Assembly (NCBI GenBank): GCA_016933835.1
Contig: JAFGAC010000008.1
Span: 1-59,366, forward strand
Origin: Clostridiales bacterium
GTDB taxonomy: Bacteria > Bacillota > Clostridia > Peptostreptococcales > Acidaminobacteraceae
Direction of reading: 5' to 3'
DNA: 59,366 nucleotides
Under the pieces are notes generated by a model. The model was not told where the DNA came from, made no database searches, and saw nothing but the letters and a program-made list of their open reading frames with translations. Each line of letters starts with the position of its first letter. Position 1 is the stretch's first letter. Shown here one piece after another: positions 37,131 to 47,600 of this stretch. Both the position numbers and the translations under genes were made by a program.

Positions 37131-37877
37131 TCAATAAGACAAATCCACTAGACATAATGCCCCTGCCATAGCTTTATGTCCGACATCTTCTGCTTTTTTC
37201 GTTTTGAATGATTTCACGACAGTATCTAAAGGCAATTGCCCCAACCCAACTTGAACAAGTGTTCCAATAATAAACCGCTCCATGTTCATCAAAAAAGCAT
37301 CTGCTTCTATTCTTATGATGATTTCATGTCTTGTTTCTGAAACATCCACTGAAAATACAGTTTTCAGTGGCTTCTTAACCTTGTTGTTTGTCGTATATGG
37401 TGTGAAGTCGTGTTCTCCTATAAAATCCTTTGCCGCTTTCTTCATCTTTGAAACATCTAATTTCTGAACCAAGACATTGACATATTGCCGTTCAAATAGC
37501 GGTCTGTTTGGCGCATCCACCTTCCATAGCCTGTATTCATAAGTCATGCTTTTCAGCAGGTAGCGACTGTGGAATCTTGAATCAACTTCTTCTATAGAAT
37601 AGACAATAATATCATCTGGCAAATATTTTTCAAAGTAATCAAATAGTCCTTTTCCATCCAAGCTATTATTCAAAGCCTCGAAATTTACGACCTGTTTTTT
37701 CGCATGAACACCTGCATAAGTGCTCACAGCACCAATCACCTCTACAAACTCTCCGTAAAGTTTTTCTAAAATCATTTCCAATTTACCTTGTACACTTTTA
37801 TCCTTGTCCGCTTTTTTCTGTGCATAACCATCATATCTTCTGCCATCATATGCGATGACCATTTTATAGTTTTTCAT
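37131..37877 (-). CDS. TruA-family pseudouridine synthase-like protein lacking the catalytic Asp
   Basis: The protein of about 248 residues has the TruA fold: YKMVIAYDGRRYDGYAQKK, SVQGKLEMIL, FHSRYLLKSMTYEYR, and a C-terminal FLMNMERFIIGTLVQVGLG. In TruA the catalytic motif is GRTDAGVHA; here it reads VSTYAGVHA, with Tyr in place of the essential Asp and the preceding Gly-Arg lost. GAT-to-TAT is one base. The protein may be an inactive RNA-binding paralogue or a degenerate copy; an intact truA would be needed elsewhere. ATG 37877 follows AAGGAGAAATCA. Confidence 0.85.
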   Translation of the reverse strand: MKNYKMVIAYDGRRYDGYAQKKADKDKSVQGKLEMILEKLYGEFVEVIGAVSTYAGVHAKKQVVNFEALNNSLDGKGLFDYFEKYLPDDIIVYSIEEVDSRFHSRYLLKSMTYEYRLWKVDAPNRPLFERQYVNVLVQKLDVSKMKKAAKDFIGEHDFTPYTTNNKVKKPLKTVFSVDVSETRHEIIIRIEADAFLMNMERFIIGTLVQVGLGQLPLDTVVKSFKTKKAEDVGHKAMAGALCLVDLSY

Positions 37878-38046
37878 TGATTTCTCCTTATATTGCTCTT
37901 TTCTTGAAGTATAACACAACATTGTAATAATTCATATATCGCCATTATTTCTACATTTAATGATGTGATTTCTCTTTTCGTGAAATTTTGATCAGGATGG
38001 GTATGTATAAAATATGTCTTTCCATTTGATCGGAGTTGATGAGTCA

Positions 38047-38958
38047 ATGGATACCACTATTCTCAGCATTAAAGACATTAAAAAAAATATTAAAAAGAAG
38101 TCGATTATCAAGGGCATCAGTTTTGAAATTAAAGCGGGTGAAGTTTTAGGTTTTCTCGGACCAAATGGCGCTGGAAAATCTACATCACTTCGAATGATTG
38201 TCGGATTGACAAGACCTAGTTCCGGTGAAATTTCAATATGCGGGCATTCAATTCGGCATAATAATATCCAAGCAATGAAGAATGTCGGTTGCATCATAGA
38301 AAACCCTGACTTATACGATTATCTCAGTGGCTTGAAAAATTTACAAATGCTAGCTGCCATGACACCAAATATAACTCAAAACGACATTATGCAAGCCATA
38401 TCCTTAGTAGGTATGGAAAATCGAATCAAAGACAAAGTCAGCACATATTCCATGGGAATGAAACAACGTCTAGGTATCGCTCAAGCACTGATGCATCACC
38501 CCAAACTCCTTGTACTTGATGAACCCATGAACGGATTGGACCCCGAAGGCATCTATAAATTAAGGACACTCATCCAACGCCTTGCAAAAGAAGAAAATGT
38601 CGCTGCTCTGATTTCTTCTCATTTAATTTCTGAAGTTCAGCTGCTTTGTGACCGTGTCGTAATAATAAATAACGGTTTGCTCATACAAAACCTATATATC
38701 CAAGACTTGATATTTTCAAATGAAATCACCTGGGTTCTTGATGACCTCGAAAAAGCACAGGTATTTCTCAAAGCAAACTTTGCCATTTCAACTCAGATTA
38801 TTGACGGCAACTTGAGAGCTGCCATCAATTCTAAAGATTTGCCACTCATCAATCGAGCGTTGATTCTTGAAGGTTTCCAATTGAAATACGTTCAGACTCA
38901 ACAAAAATCTTTAGAATCATTATTTCTTGACCTCACTGAAAATCAAAAGATAACTTAA
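38047..38958 (+). CDS. ABC transporter ATP-binding protein (BcrA/EcsA-like)
   Basis: The protein of about 303 residues is a single ABC domain with Walker A GPNGAGKSTSLR, Q-loop IIENPDLYDYLSG, signature YSMGMKQRLGIA, Walker B LLVLDEPMNGLD and H-loop ISSHL, followed by a C-terminal regulatory tail. The sequence most resembles the BcrA/YxlF-type exporters (bacitracin or lantibiotic self-protection and other drug efflux). It pairs with the ABC-2 permease eight bases downstream. ATG 38047 is chosen since CGGAGTTGATG precedes it, though the upstream in-frame ATG at 38014 is possible. Confidence 0.9.
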   Translation: MDTTILSIKDIKKNIKKKSIIKGISFEIKAGEVLGFLGPNGAGKSTSLRMIVGLTRPSSGEISICGHSIRHNNIQAMKNVGCIIENPDLYDYLSGLKNLQMLAAMTPNITQNDIMQAISLVGMENRIKDKVSTYSMGMKQRLGIAQALMHHPKLLVLDEPMNGLDPEGIYKLRTLIQRLAKEENVAALISSHLISEVQLLCDRVVIINNGLLIQNLYIQDLIFSNEITWVLDDLEKAQVFLKANFAISTQIIDGNLRAAINSKDLPLINRALILEGFQLKYVQTQQKSLESLFLDLTENQKIT

Positions 38959-38975
38959 AAAAAAGAGTGATTGAT

Positions 38976-39977
38976 ATGATCGCATTGATTGAAAATGAGA
39001 TGTCTAAAATGTTTTTCAAGAAAAAAATATCGCTTATCCTGATTCTTCTCATTGTATTTATCGGGTTATTTGCCTATGGTGAACAATATGTCTATAAGAG
39101 CACTTTATCCCGATTCAGTTCAGCTTCGGAGGGCGACTCTCTTGATTGGACTGTGCTCGCCAATCAGCAGTTGGCTATTTTATTTGAACGCCTTGACAGT
39201 CCCTACATTCCTGAAAGTGGCATTAAATCCATCGAGATTGAGATTAAACAACTGCAGTATTTCATTTTAAATGATATAAATCCTATTACACCCAGTGCCG
39301 CAAGATTCACTGTGGATTTTGCCAATCAAACGATCACCATGTTTATTCCTTTGCTTATTTTAATTCTTGCGTCCGATTTAGTATCAGGTGAATTTACCAG
39401 CGGAACCATAAAATTGCTCATGACACGTGCTGTTCCCAGATGGAAAATCCTACTGGGCAAATACATCGCACTCCTTATGATGACAACTTTAGTCATCCTT
39501 TTGATTGCCATTCTATCTACCCTGATTGCCGGATTTTATTTCGACTACTGGGGTTTTGATGAACCCATGCCAACGGGTTTTCATCTGATTGAAGGTACTT
39601 TGGATTCTAGCGGTGTCATAATGGTTTCAGGATTGCAATACATGTTTTTTATTTATGCCTTGACATGGGGTGTTGCAGTTGTAATTGCAAGCATAACCTT
39701 GATGATTTCCATTTTAGTGAATACCACCGCCACCGCAATCGGCATTATCCTATCAACTTTGATAGGTGGTCAATTTCTTCAATATTTTCTTTCAGATTGG
39801 CCTATAGCCAAATACTTTTATGTTTCCAATCTGAATCTATCAAAGTATCTTACAGGCTCTTACCAACCTATCGAAGGCATGAGTCTTGCTTTTTCCACTG
39901 GCGTTCTTTTATCATGGCTCTTTGTTTCATTATTGGTCAGTTTTACCGTCTTTATAAGAAAGGATATCCTTGTTTGA
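38976..39977 (+). CDS. ABC-2 type permease
   Basis: The protein of about 333 residues has six predicted membrane helices, with a long extracytoplasmic loop after the first helix (about 30-100) and the ABC-2 core ASDLVSGEFTSGTIKLLMTRAVPRWKILLGKYIA. It is the membrane partner of the ATPase encoded just upstream; substrate unknown. ATG 38976 follows AAAGAGTGATTGAT. The following SGNH hydrolase gene may be in the same operon. Confidence 0.9.
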   Translation: MIALIENEMSKMFFKKKISLILILLIVFIGLFAYGEQYVYKSTLSRFSSASEGDSLDWTVLANQQLAILFERLDSPYIPESGIKSIEIEIKQLQYFILNDINPITPSAARFTVDFANQTITMFIPLLILILASDLVSGEFTSGTIKLLMTRAVPRWKILLGKYIALLMMTTLVILLIAILSTLIAGFYFDYWGFDEPMPTGFHLIEGTLDSSGVIMVSGLQYMFFIYALTWGVAVVIASITLMISILVNTTATAIGIILSTLIGGQFLQYFLSDWPIAKYFYVSNLNLSKYLTGSYQPIEGMSLAFSTGVLLSWLFVSLLVSFTVFIRKDILV

Positions 39978-40038
39978 AACTCCTCCACGTATAAATCAAA
40001 AGGATCTTTTTACTGTTTTTTGATAGGGAGATGTGATT

Positions 40039-40830
40039 ATGTTCAGCAAATACATTTGGTCGTTCATTTTTATTGTTTCAATTATTTTGATGCTTATATT
40101 CATCAGCGGCTATTTCATATCATTATCCATAACAGCCCCAAAAGAAAGTAGAGATGAGTCCGTGTTTATTGATACCTTGCCGTCTAATAAACAGAATCAT
40201 GATGATATTCCTGCTGTGCCTTCACTGCTGGTTTTAGGCGATTCAATCGCCATGGGTATAGGCGACAGCACAGGTATGGATTTAGGTACACGATACGCAA
40301 CGACATACAAAGAGGAAAAGTGGCATATTGTGAATCTTTCAGTAGCAGGTTCAGAGACAAAAGCTTGGGTTGAATATCTTCAAGAAGATTTGTATAGACA
40401 TTCAGTTCAATCATCTTCACTTATTTTTATCTCTCTATGCGGCAACGACCTCAAAAAAATCGTGACTTCTACTACACTTCTATCTCAATCTGAATATGAC
40501 CTGCTTCTCACTTCCTATTTAGATGATCTGAAAATAATCTTAGGCACTATAATCCTCTTTAATCCAGATACGCAAGTTGTATTTCTCGGCTTATATATTC
40601 CTTATGGCAATGCAATCGAGATGCAAAAAATACAATTTGCCTTCAAATGGCACTACAAAACACAAATTTTGATTGAAGAATATCCAACTATGGTCTATAT
40701 ACCGCTTTATGATTTGTTCAAATATCATTTGAATGATTATCTATCTGCTGATGATTTTCATCCTAGCAGTAAGGGATATCAAGCGATAGTCGAAAGAATT
40801 CATGCAGTCATTACAACAATCAGCGAATGA
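40039..40830 (+). CDS. Membrane-anchored SGNH/GDSL hydrolase
   Basis: The protein of about 263 residues has an N-terminal transmembrane anchor (FIFIVSIILMLIFISGYFIS) and an extracellular SGNH esterase domain. Block I is LVLGDSIAMG with the Ser, block III SLCGNDL with the Asn, and block V DDFHPSSKGY with the Asp-x-x-His. The catalytic set is complete. It probably deacylates a cell-surface glycan or lipid. It is encoded 61 bp after the ABC permease and is the last intact chromosomal gene before the decayed island. Confidence 0.88.
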   Translation: MFSKYIWSFIFIVSIILMLIFISGYFISLSITAPKESRDESVFIDTLPSNKQNHDDIPAVPSLLVLGDSIAMGIGDSTGMDLGTRYATTYKEEKWHIVNLSVAGSETKAWVEYLQEDLYRHSVQSSSLIFISLCGNDLKKIVTSTTLLSQSEYDLLLTSYLDDLKIILGTIILFNPDTQVVFLGLYIPYGNAIEMQKIQFAFKWHYKTQILIEEYPTMVYIPLYDLFKYHLNDYLSADDFHPSSKGYQAIVERIHAVITTISE

Positions 40831-40946
40831 TCCTATTGACATATAATACCATTCATCCCTCTACAAAAGTTACGGGTGTTCTGGCATTAATTATAAATGT
40901 TGATCTAAACGTACCCATAAATGTGCACGATAACTTCCTCACATGT
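40831..40946 (+). repeat. IS200/IS605-like right-end relic, copy 2, and junction DNA
   Basis: AAAGTTACGGGTGTTCTGGC continuing to TTATAAA (40866-40897) is a decayed copy of the element end at 33435-33466. The rest of this stretch has no gene. Confidence 0.4.
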
Positions 40947-41168
40947 CTATACATCAAAGACACTTACAAATATATCATCTTCTACAGCTACCTGAACAGA
41001 AAAATCGATATATTTGCCAATTTCATTTTCTGTTAAAGTATAAGTTGATTCATCGGCACCTTCAATCACACTTCTATTCAACCCATCTTCATCATCCTGA
41101 CGATACCATTTGTAAATTGTACCATTTTCAATACGACCCATCGCGTCATCAAAATCATACTTACCCAT
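40947..41168 (-). pseudogene. Fragment of a surface protein with Ig-like repeat
   Basis: The 73-residue fragment reads GTIYKWYRQDDEDGLNRS, then GADESTYTLTENEIGKYIDF. This is the recurrent YxWYR...TYTLT..DVGKYI module seen in large clostridial cell-wall proteins with SLH domains. It has no signal peptide, no anchoring domain and no ribosome binding site, so it is a leftover piece of a much longer gene. Confidence 0.6.
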
Positions 41169-41302
41169 AGGGTACGAGCGTTTAAAAACTTGATTCCTAG
41201 CTGTTTTTTTTTGGTGAGAAAATAATTAATCTTTTTTGAGCATAGCAAACAAAGGTATGTGTTGCTTTTTAGATTGAATATTGCACCTAAATCATGACTT
41301 TC

Positions 41303-41350
41303 ATCGATACCTATATAACTGTTCTTACCAGTGATTAATATATTTTTCAT
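41303..41350 (-). pseudogene. N-terminal stub of an NAD-dependent epimerase
   Basis: The frame opens MKNILITGKNSYIGID, the beta1-Rossmann loop start of NAD-dependent sugar epimerases, and then loses all similarity. Such an epimerase commonly follows a sugar transferase gene in exopolysaccharide clusters, which is the case here (41406-41726 is upstream). It is probably a deletion remnant. Confidence 0.5.
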
Positions 41351-41405
41351 TTCTACACCTCAATCAAGTGGGCTATATTTGATATGCTGCTGATACCAGA
41401 ACGCC

Positions 41406-41726
41406 TCAGGTTTTAGATTTCTCAGTCTTGTTGTTTGTCTCGGCTTTAGATTTTGCTCCAGTCCCACCTTCAACAACACCATCACTTCTCAGAACACTAA
41501 ATATCGTCCCAAAGAAGCATCTCACATCCATCAAAAATCCAATCTTCTCAGCGTACTCTCCATCAAGTCTCGCCTTAACATCAATCTCAAGTTCATCTCT
41601 ACCATTAATCTGCGCCCATCCAGTAAGACCAACCGGCACATCATTCGCACCGTATTTATCTCTTTCTTCAATCAAATCATATTGATTCCAGAGCGCTGGT
41701 CGAGGTCCAATGATACTCATTGGTGC
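41406..41726 (-). pseudogene. C-terminal half of a bacterial sugar transferase
   Basis: The frame encodes the conserved end of undecaprenyl-phosphate hexose-1-phosphate transferases (WcaJ/PglC type): MSIIGPRPALWNQYDLIEER, VGLTGWAQINGRDELEI, DVRCFFGTIFSVL. The N-terminal membrane helix and the first catalytic part (before GDMSIIGPRP) are missing. They are replaced near 41720 by unrelated sequence containing the 14-bp CACAATATGTTGTG motif. It is a gene broken at or near the left edge of the island. Confidence 0.85.
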
Positions 41727-41750
41727 TCTGGAGATAAAATTCGGATTTTG

Positions 41751-41798
41751 ACCACAATATGTTGTGGTCTTATTATTTTTAAGGCACAATATGTTGTG
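41751..41798. repeat. Paired CACAATATGTTGTG motifs at the broken sugar transferase
   Basis: The 14-mer CACAATATGTTGTG occurs at 41753-41766, where arms extend to ACCACAA-TATG-TTGTGGT, and again at 41785-41798. The same 14-mer in inverted orientation is at 57800-57813 beside a truncated recombinase. These are probable recombination or element-end sites. Confidence 0.55.
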
Positions 41799-41866
41799 TT
41801 GTATCTCTTTCGAATAACCACGCGACGTTGGAATTTTAGGGATATTCAGATTTCAAAAAATACAAA

Positions 41867-41918
41867 AAAAGCCACTGGCTCAATCTACTCAATAGAGTAA
41901 ACTGCGTCAGTGGCTTTT
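41867..41918 (-). terminator. Terminator at the left end of the island gene block
   Basis: AAAAGCCACTG (41867-41877) and CAGTGGCTTTT (41908-41918) form an 11-bp stem with an inner CTACTC/GAGTAA pairing. On the minus strand a run of Ts follows. It ends the genes from 41937. Confidence 0.8.
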
Positions 41919-41936
41919 CCAGTTAAATTTTCTTTA

Positions 41937-42320
41937 TTAATCTTCGTCGTTTATAATTTCACTGTCATTCAAATAAAAAACAACTAATTTTGAACCCAGA
42001 TCACAATGACCGGGGACCATGTAAGTAAGGTTCTTATCCCATTCCATCCGTTTTCTGACCGACTCCAAAAACAGCGTGCTGCTAATCTCAAATGTACCAT
42101 TTGGGTCAAACAAATTGGAGGGAACACGAATAGCGTCCTTAACTTTTCTAGTAAATCCTTGTACGGCCATACTATTATTCTCCGGATTAAATAGCATCCT
42201 TATATACGGCGGCCTTCCAAGCTCGTCAATGGTAGCTTTATGGATCCTCGTCCTACCACGCCGATATGAAAATGTTATGGCGATATGGTTTGAACTTTTA
42301 TTACTTTTCGTATTCCTCAC
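41937..42320 (-). CDS. Recombinase-associated protein, third copy of a shared module
   Basis: This 127-residue basic protein is not a named family to me. Its centre (PPYIRMLFNPENNSMAVQGF) has the same pattern as segments of the two genes upstream (YIQLLINADEKRMVVMPC and YVEMLLHPIDRLIAVRPC), so the three adjacent genes carry a common module. The C-terminal SSTLFLESVRKRMEWDKNLTY parallels the LYKLMGW segment of those genes. It probably accompanies the recombinase in DNA recognition or regulation. It could be a remnant, but the frame is intact. Confidence 0.65.
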   Translation of the reverse strand: MRNTKSNKSSNHIAITFSYRRGRTRIHKATIDELGRPPYIRMLFNPENNSMAVQGFTRKVKDAIRVPSNLFDPNGTFEISSTLFLESVRKRMEWDKNLTYMVPGHCDLGSKLVVFYLNDSEIINDED

Positions 42321-42363
42321 CCCTTAACTAAATATTTGTGCACGTCAATAAGACCTAGAGACA

Positions 42364-43078
42364 TCAGTCGTCTTCAAGCCTTTCTTGTATCGTATATGGT
42401 CGTGTTATAATCTCGATTGGTTCCGGTACGCTTCCTTCAACAATTTGTTCATTATAATTCGTCTGCGAGCCATCTTTTGTGTTGCTAACCATGTAGTTAT
42501 CCAGAATATTGACCATACATGATTCCAGGTGTTCCTGATACATCATTCCAAACGAGTCTCTCCAGTTCTCTGGGTAATACACTTTTGACTTGCGCACCCT
42601 TTTACCGTCACTTTTTACTACCACTTCAGGTACAACCATCTCAAACTCTTCAAGATTGAAAATAATAATCTGTTTTCCACCGATTTCTTGATAGATAGCC
42701 TGAACACGGTATCGGTTTTCAGGATCCCATCCCATCATTTCATACAGTTTAGCTCCGAAAAGCTTACATCTTATATTCCTGGAGATTATCTTTCCTGCCT
42801 TGATATTACTCCATTTCAGAGAGTCTTTAGTGTATTCGTCACATGGCATTACGACCATTCTCTTCTCATCGGCATTGATCAAAAGCTGAATGTACTGAGT
42901 CTCTTCGAATAGTCTAACGCATTTTCTACTGAAGGTGAGGCTGTCAACATTAAAAGTGACTTTTGCTCTTAACCTTGGAGAAACAAACTCAGAGCGAATA
43001 ACCTGATATTGGTTAAGTTCCTCTAAAGATTATATTCCATCTTCTTCAATTAATGCTGCCCCTCATAATATTTTCCAT
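42364..43078 (-). pseudogene. Recombinase-associated protein, second module copy, 5' end decayed
   Basis: The open frame from 42882 (172 residues; LFGAKLYEMMGWDPENRYRV, PENWRDSFGMMYQEHLESCM) continues upstream through LNQYQVIRSEFVSPRLRAK and RKCVRLFEETQYIQLLI without its own start codon there. Further up, a TAA (43030-43032) sits in GI-stop-SLEELNQ. A start ATG at 43078 with a good ribosome binding site (GAAGGTGATG) is out of frame by one base inside GGGGCAGC. The whole gene thus looks inactivated by a nonsense codon plus an indel. It is homologous to the C-terminal part of the recombinase next door. Confidence 0.7.
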
Positions 43079-43101
43079 TAACATCACCTTCATTTCAATT
43101 T

Positions 43102-44409
43102 TTAATTCTGCAGTTCCTCGATCTGTCTTCTAATATCTTCTTCAGACTTGATTTTCACCTTAACTTCGAAGCCTTCAACAGCAATTCCCTCAGCGGAAAT
43201 ATTCCAATCTCGTTCATTATGCTCATCGTGATTCATGTTTGAATAGGCATGTTCCACCATCTGTTTGCCAAAGCTGTCTCGCCATTCTCCTGGTAAAAGT
43301 CTGGCGGTATAGCTTTCAATTTCTTCATTGGCGCTGTCAGATTCATCAGTAATCTTTTTTGTTTTCTTAACCTTAAATATTGGCTCTTTCAGATCAAATA
43401 GAAGGATCGAATCCTGATCTCTATTCTTGCAATTGGCAACAATCTCTATTTGCCACTCATCTTTCCAACCCATCAACTTATAAAGCAGATTTGCAAATGT
43501 TGCAGAAGATACATGAGTGCTTTGCATTCTATTTTTATAAACCTTCTTCCATAGAATTGCATTGGGATTGTTTTCAGAACATGGCCTCACAGCTATCAAT
43601 CTATCGATGGGATGAAGCAGCATCTCAACATATTCAGCATTAGGCATATTCCTAATACATGAAGTGTTAAATCTCAACCACTTGTTTGAAAGTGTCATTT
43701 TAGCTTTATCCCCATTGGCAAATTCCTGTATTCTTGCCACCTCGTATCCAGGAAGATTAAAGACCGTACCTGCTATATTGTTTTCAGAGTCTTCATTAAA
43801 TGCACTTTTACTTACCTTCACAAAATGTGGAACCCTATATCCACCATGTGCGCGGTTAATCGGTACAAAGCCTTTCAGCATTCCTTCCTTGATAACCGTC
43901 AGGGTATAACCTACATCCAACCTATTTGAATTCCTGTTTGAGGATAACAATAATAGCGATTGTATGTAATCATCCCTTGAAATAATCGACTCATGATGAT
44001 CTGCTGAGTAATAGACTTGCTTTTGTCCCTTATTCACCTCGTGATCATGTGTTATGTAGCTCTTTGTAAACGTCTTTTGAGCAACAATATCGCCGCAGTA
44101 ACGCTCATTTTTTAGTATGTTTCTAACGCTTACAGATGACCATTTGGTCTTACCCCTACCTGTTGTTCTACCGAGTTCTGTTAGAGTGTCAGCAATATAG
44201 TTGGCACTGTAACCCGCAAGGAACATGCTATATATTAATTTTACAGTCTTTGCGCCTTCTGGCTCAATGGCTAGTTTTTTATCCACTTTTGTATATCCAA
44301 GCAGTGAACTTGTCGGGCATAAAAATTGACCCTTAGAAAACCGCTTCTCTATGGACCAAAGCATAGATTCGCTCTTTGCTCTACTTTCTTCTTGTGAGAA
44401 CGCAGACAG
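43102..44409 (-). pseudogene. Large serine recombinase lacking its resolvase domain
   Basis: The frame resumes in the end of the catalytic domain (LSAFSQEESRAKSESMLW). It contains a full Recombinase domain (TSSLLGYTKVDKKLAIEPEG to RYCGDIVAQKT) and a C-terminal region with the module YVEMLLHPIDRLIAVRP and LLYKLMGWKDEW. The first 130 or so residues, with the catalytic serine and arginines, are missing. Upstream DNA (44410-44450) is unrelated and contains CGCCTCGATTCG at the break. It cannot be an active recombinase. A 420-residue product from ATG 44364 would bind DNA at most. Confidence 0.85.
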
Positions 44410-44699
44410 TACGCCTCGATTCGCGAATGATAAATAGCGGTACTATACCACTTGTAAATGTCAAGAAAAATCGTATAATTTGCCCGTTTTTTTGTTATTT
44501 TCTTCATTTTGGGCAATAAAAAAAGCCCATCACAGCGTGATGAGCTAAATCTGGAATATTTTATAATAACTCTAATAAGAGGAAAATAGTTAGTATTTTC
44601 GAAAACACTTATCTTTTATTTTCAAAATAGAACAAAAATTAACCTTTTGTTCAGTAATAGCCCTCTCATTTCTAAAGAACAATGAAGCCAAGCATATAC
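44410..44699. other. Gap between broken recombinase and the SIR2 gene
   Basis: About 290 bp without a gene. It holds the breakpoint of the recombinase pseudogene and a terminator (44517-44546); the rest is AT-rich with no feature I can support. Confidence 0.5.
44517..44546 (-). terminator. Terminator after the SIR2-domain gene
   Basis: AGCCCATCAC and GTGATGAGCT form a hairpin with an AGC loop. On the minus strand seven Ts follow directly. It lies about 150 bp beyond the stop of the SIR2-domain gene. Confidence 0.8.
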
Positions 44700-47600
44700 C
44701 TAAACCCCATATTGGGGTTGAATATCTTCCCACATGTATCTCACTTCTTTTAATTTTGCCTGACTAAGTTCTTCGATAATAGTAGCAAATTTCTCTGAAA
44801 TACTAATTCCACTCAGAATCAAACTATCGTAGTATCTTCTTACCAGCATTGATAAGCTGTATATACTCTCAATTAATTCCCTATCTGATTTATTGAGTAA
44901 CAAATCTAACTTATCAAGATTCTCACGAAGGGCTTCAACAATAACATTTCTATATGTTTTTTTAGTAAGCAACGGATGATCTATTACATATATCAGTTGA
45001 TAAATGACGGAGCTACTTCTACCAGCTTCAAAATACTTTAGCGAACTAATTAAGTCAACCAGATGATTTGACACTTTCACATTATTAGTATTGTTAGATT
45101 CAAGCATCAGCAAAATATCTATTGAATTCATGACTTGTCTAAGTTCATCTCTTGATCCAACTATTATACTATTCATTAAATGCTTAACATCTCTCTCAGA
45201 CAAATTGTCTGCTACAACTTTATCCATTAAGTCTAATGTATTTGTTGAAACATCATTTTTATTAAGAAGCCCTTTCACTTCGTTTACTGCTGCCTGTACA
45301 TCATCCTTATACACATCAGAATAATAAGCTTGAGCTGAAAGCATCGCTACAAAATCCCCCAATTTGACAAATCTCTTTTCACCTTCCTTCCCCATTCCAA
45401 AAATATCCATTTTATAATTGAGTATACTTTTCTCATTATCAATATAATCATAAATATACTTTATAATGTTAACAAAGTAGTGTGATGTCCACGATATTTC
45501 CAAGGTGGAACTTCTCTTTTTATTGAAAGCAGATACTCTTCTGAAAAACTGTATGAATTCATTTATGGGGTTATCAATCGAAGGTATTCCTGAAATAGTT
45601 CCCCCGTTTACAGAACGTATGAATTTTGGTTCATTAAGATACTTATTATACAAATCACTAAAATCAATGTCTTTTGGATGTGGTAGTTCTTCCCATACCC
45701 ACATATGAAAAACGGTACCTTTTGGGAATCCATTTTCATTCAACTGATTCCACAATGATTGGGCTATCTTTTGCTCAAATTCTCCAAAATCAGAGAATTC
45801 ATTAATTAGAACTGCTTTTGCTATTCCCCTATCTCTTGTATCTTCATTTTGTGACTGTATTTCACTGATTACCTTATTGAAAACATCATCACTTATTTCA
45901 GGCTGTTCTATATTCATTTCAATATCTATAAAAGTTAAAAGAAAGCTTAATGGAATGAAATCGGATTCTAATAAAACATAGAAGTAATGAGAGAAAACCT
46001 TTGAATTAAGCGAATGCTTTAACCTACCAAAAAACTCATTAAAATCTCTATAATCAAACTCATCCACGTCTTTTCTTAGTTCTGTGATTTTTTTAATAAG
46101 TTGAATGACCTTTTCATCATCCACCACAATTGAAAATCTCGTTAGAATATCAAAAATGGTTTTTTGAGTAATGATTTTTCTTTGATTTGTAAACCTTGTT
46201 GTTGAAGGAAACTCATCGGAAAGTTTGCTTAATTGAACAAACATCTCTTCAACCCATTTTGATTCTGCTGAAATAATAAGTTCTCTGGTGAAAAACGAAT
46301 TAATGATTTTCGAGTCATTGGTGCGAATTATTGCAGACCATTTCCAAGTGGGTATTTGGCTTGTATGTATTATTTCTTTCAAGCCGAGTGCCAATATATC
46401 TATATGATCGCTAAATGTATTTGGTAGACAAAGCAGATCTTGAAACATGATATACTTTAAAGGGTTTGATACAGCATTCTGTTCTTTTCTGGTTGCCGTT
46501 CCGTAAGATACTTTATATGTACCAGGATTGAACCCAGGGATTTCTCCTCGTGATTCATTATAGGCTAATAAAAGTGAATTACTGACATCATTTTTGATTT
46601 GGTTGTAAATATTTCTTACGTTGTAGGTATTTAGATTGTATTCTTTATCCGAGAAACTTTCATCAATTTTCTCACCTAGCCCATTTAATAATGATCTTGC
46701 ACATAGGTTTAAATAACCCCTAAGGGAAGCGGTTTTATTCTCAGAATATTTTTTCTGGGACAGTAAGGCTGATGTTTGTCTTAACAGATCTTTTCCTTTT
46801 TCGTCTTCACCAATTTGCTTGTACAAAAATACTTTTTTCAACTGAATATCCAAAGCAACATGATGCTCAATCTTCTCTACTTCTTTAACCGCCTGAACAT
46901 AGTTAAATTCCGCAATGAGAAATTTACATTTCTCTATCTGCAGTTCTTCTTTCGTATAACCATCAAGTACAGAAGCTGTATTCTCAACTTTGGTCAATAA
47001 AACTTTGTATTCTTCATTTCTTCCGTCTATTCGATACATTTCCAATAGGTAGAGTGCTACCTCTGTCCATGACGAAACAAGAGCTTTCTCGGTTTTTAAC
47101 TCTTCATCAGATATTACATCTAGAATTGTTTGAATCTTCTTAGCTTCAGGATCTTCTAGTATTAAATAGCCTCTTCTTAACAAATACACCATCTTCGATA
47201 AAAGACTTATCTGCGATTTAGAAGGCTCCAATTTCAGTAAGGCAACTAGATGGCGCTTTAAAGAATCTGTAAACCCACTGGCTTCATAATCATTAGGAAA
47301 AGCCAGGTATCCATTTGTCTTTTCTTTCATTCTCGTAAGGAATTCATCCATTACTATGAAATATTCCTCATCAATAGACTTATGGAACTCAAACCCATGT
47401 GATTTTGCATTATAAGGAACATGTTCAAATATATTGCCTTTTTCCTTACCATACTCAGTCAACTTGTCCAAAAAAGCATCTAGTGCTTCCCGATGCCCTA
47501 CTCTCTCTTTATAAAGATCCCCTAGATCCACAACGGTAATGTTCTGACTCTCAAGTGTCATTTTCTCCGCAGAACTCATGTTTTGAAATAACCCGACCAA

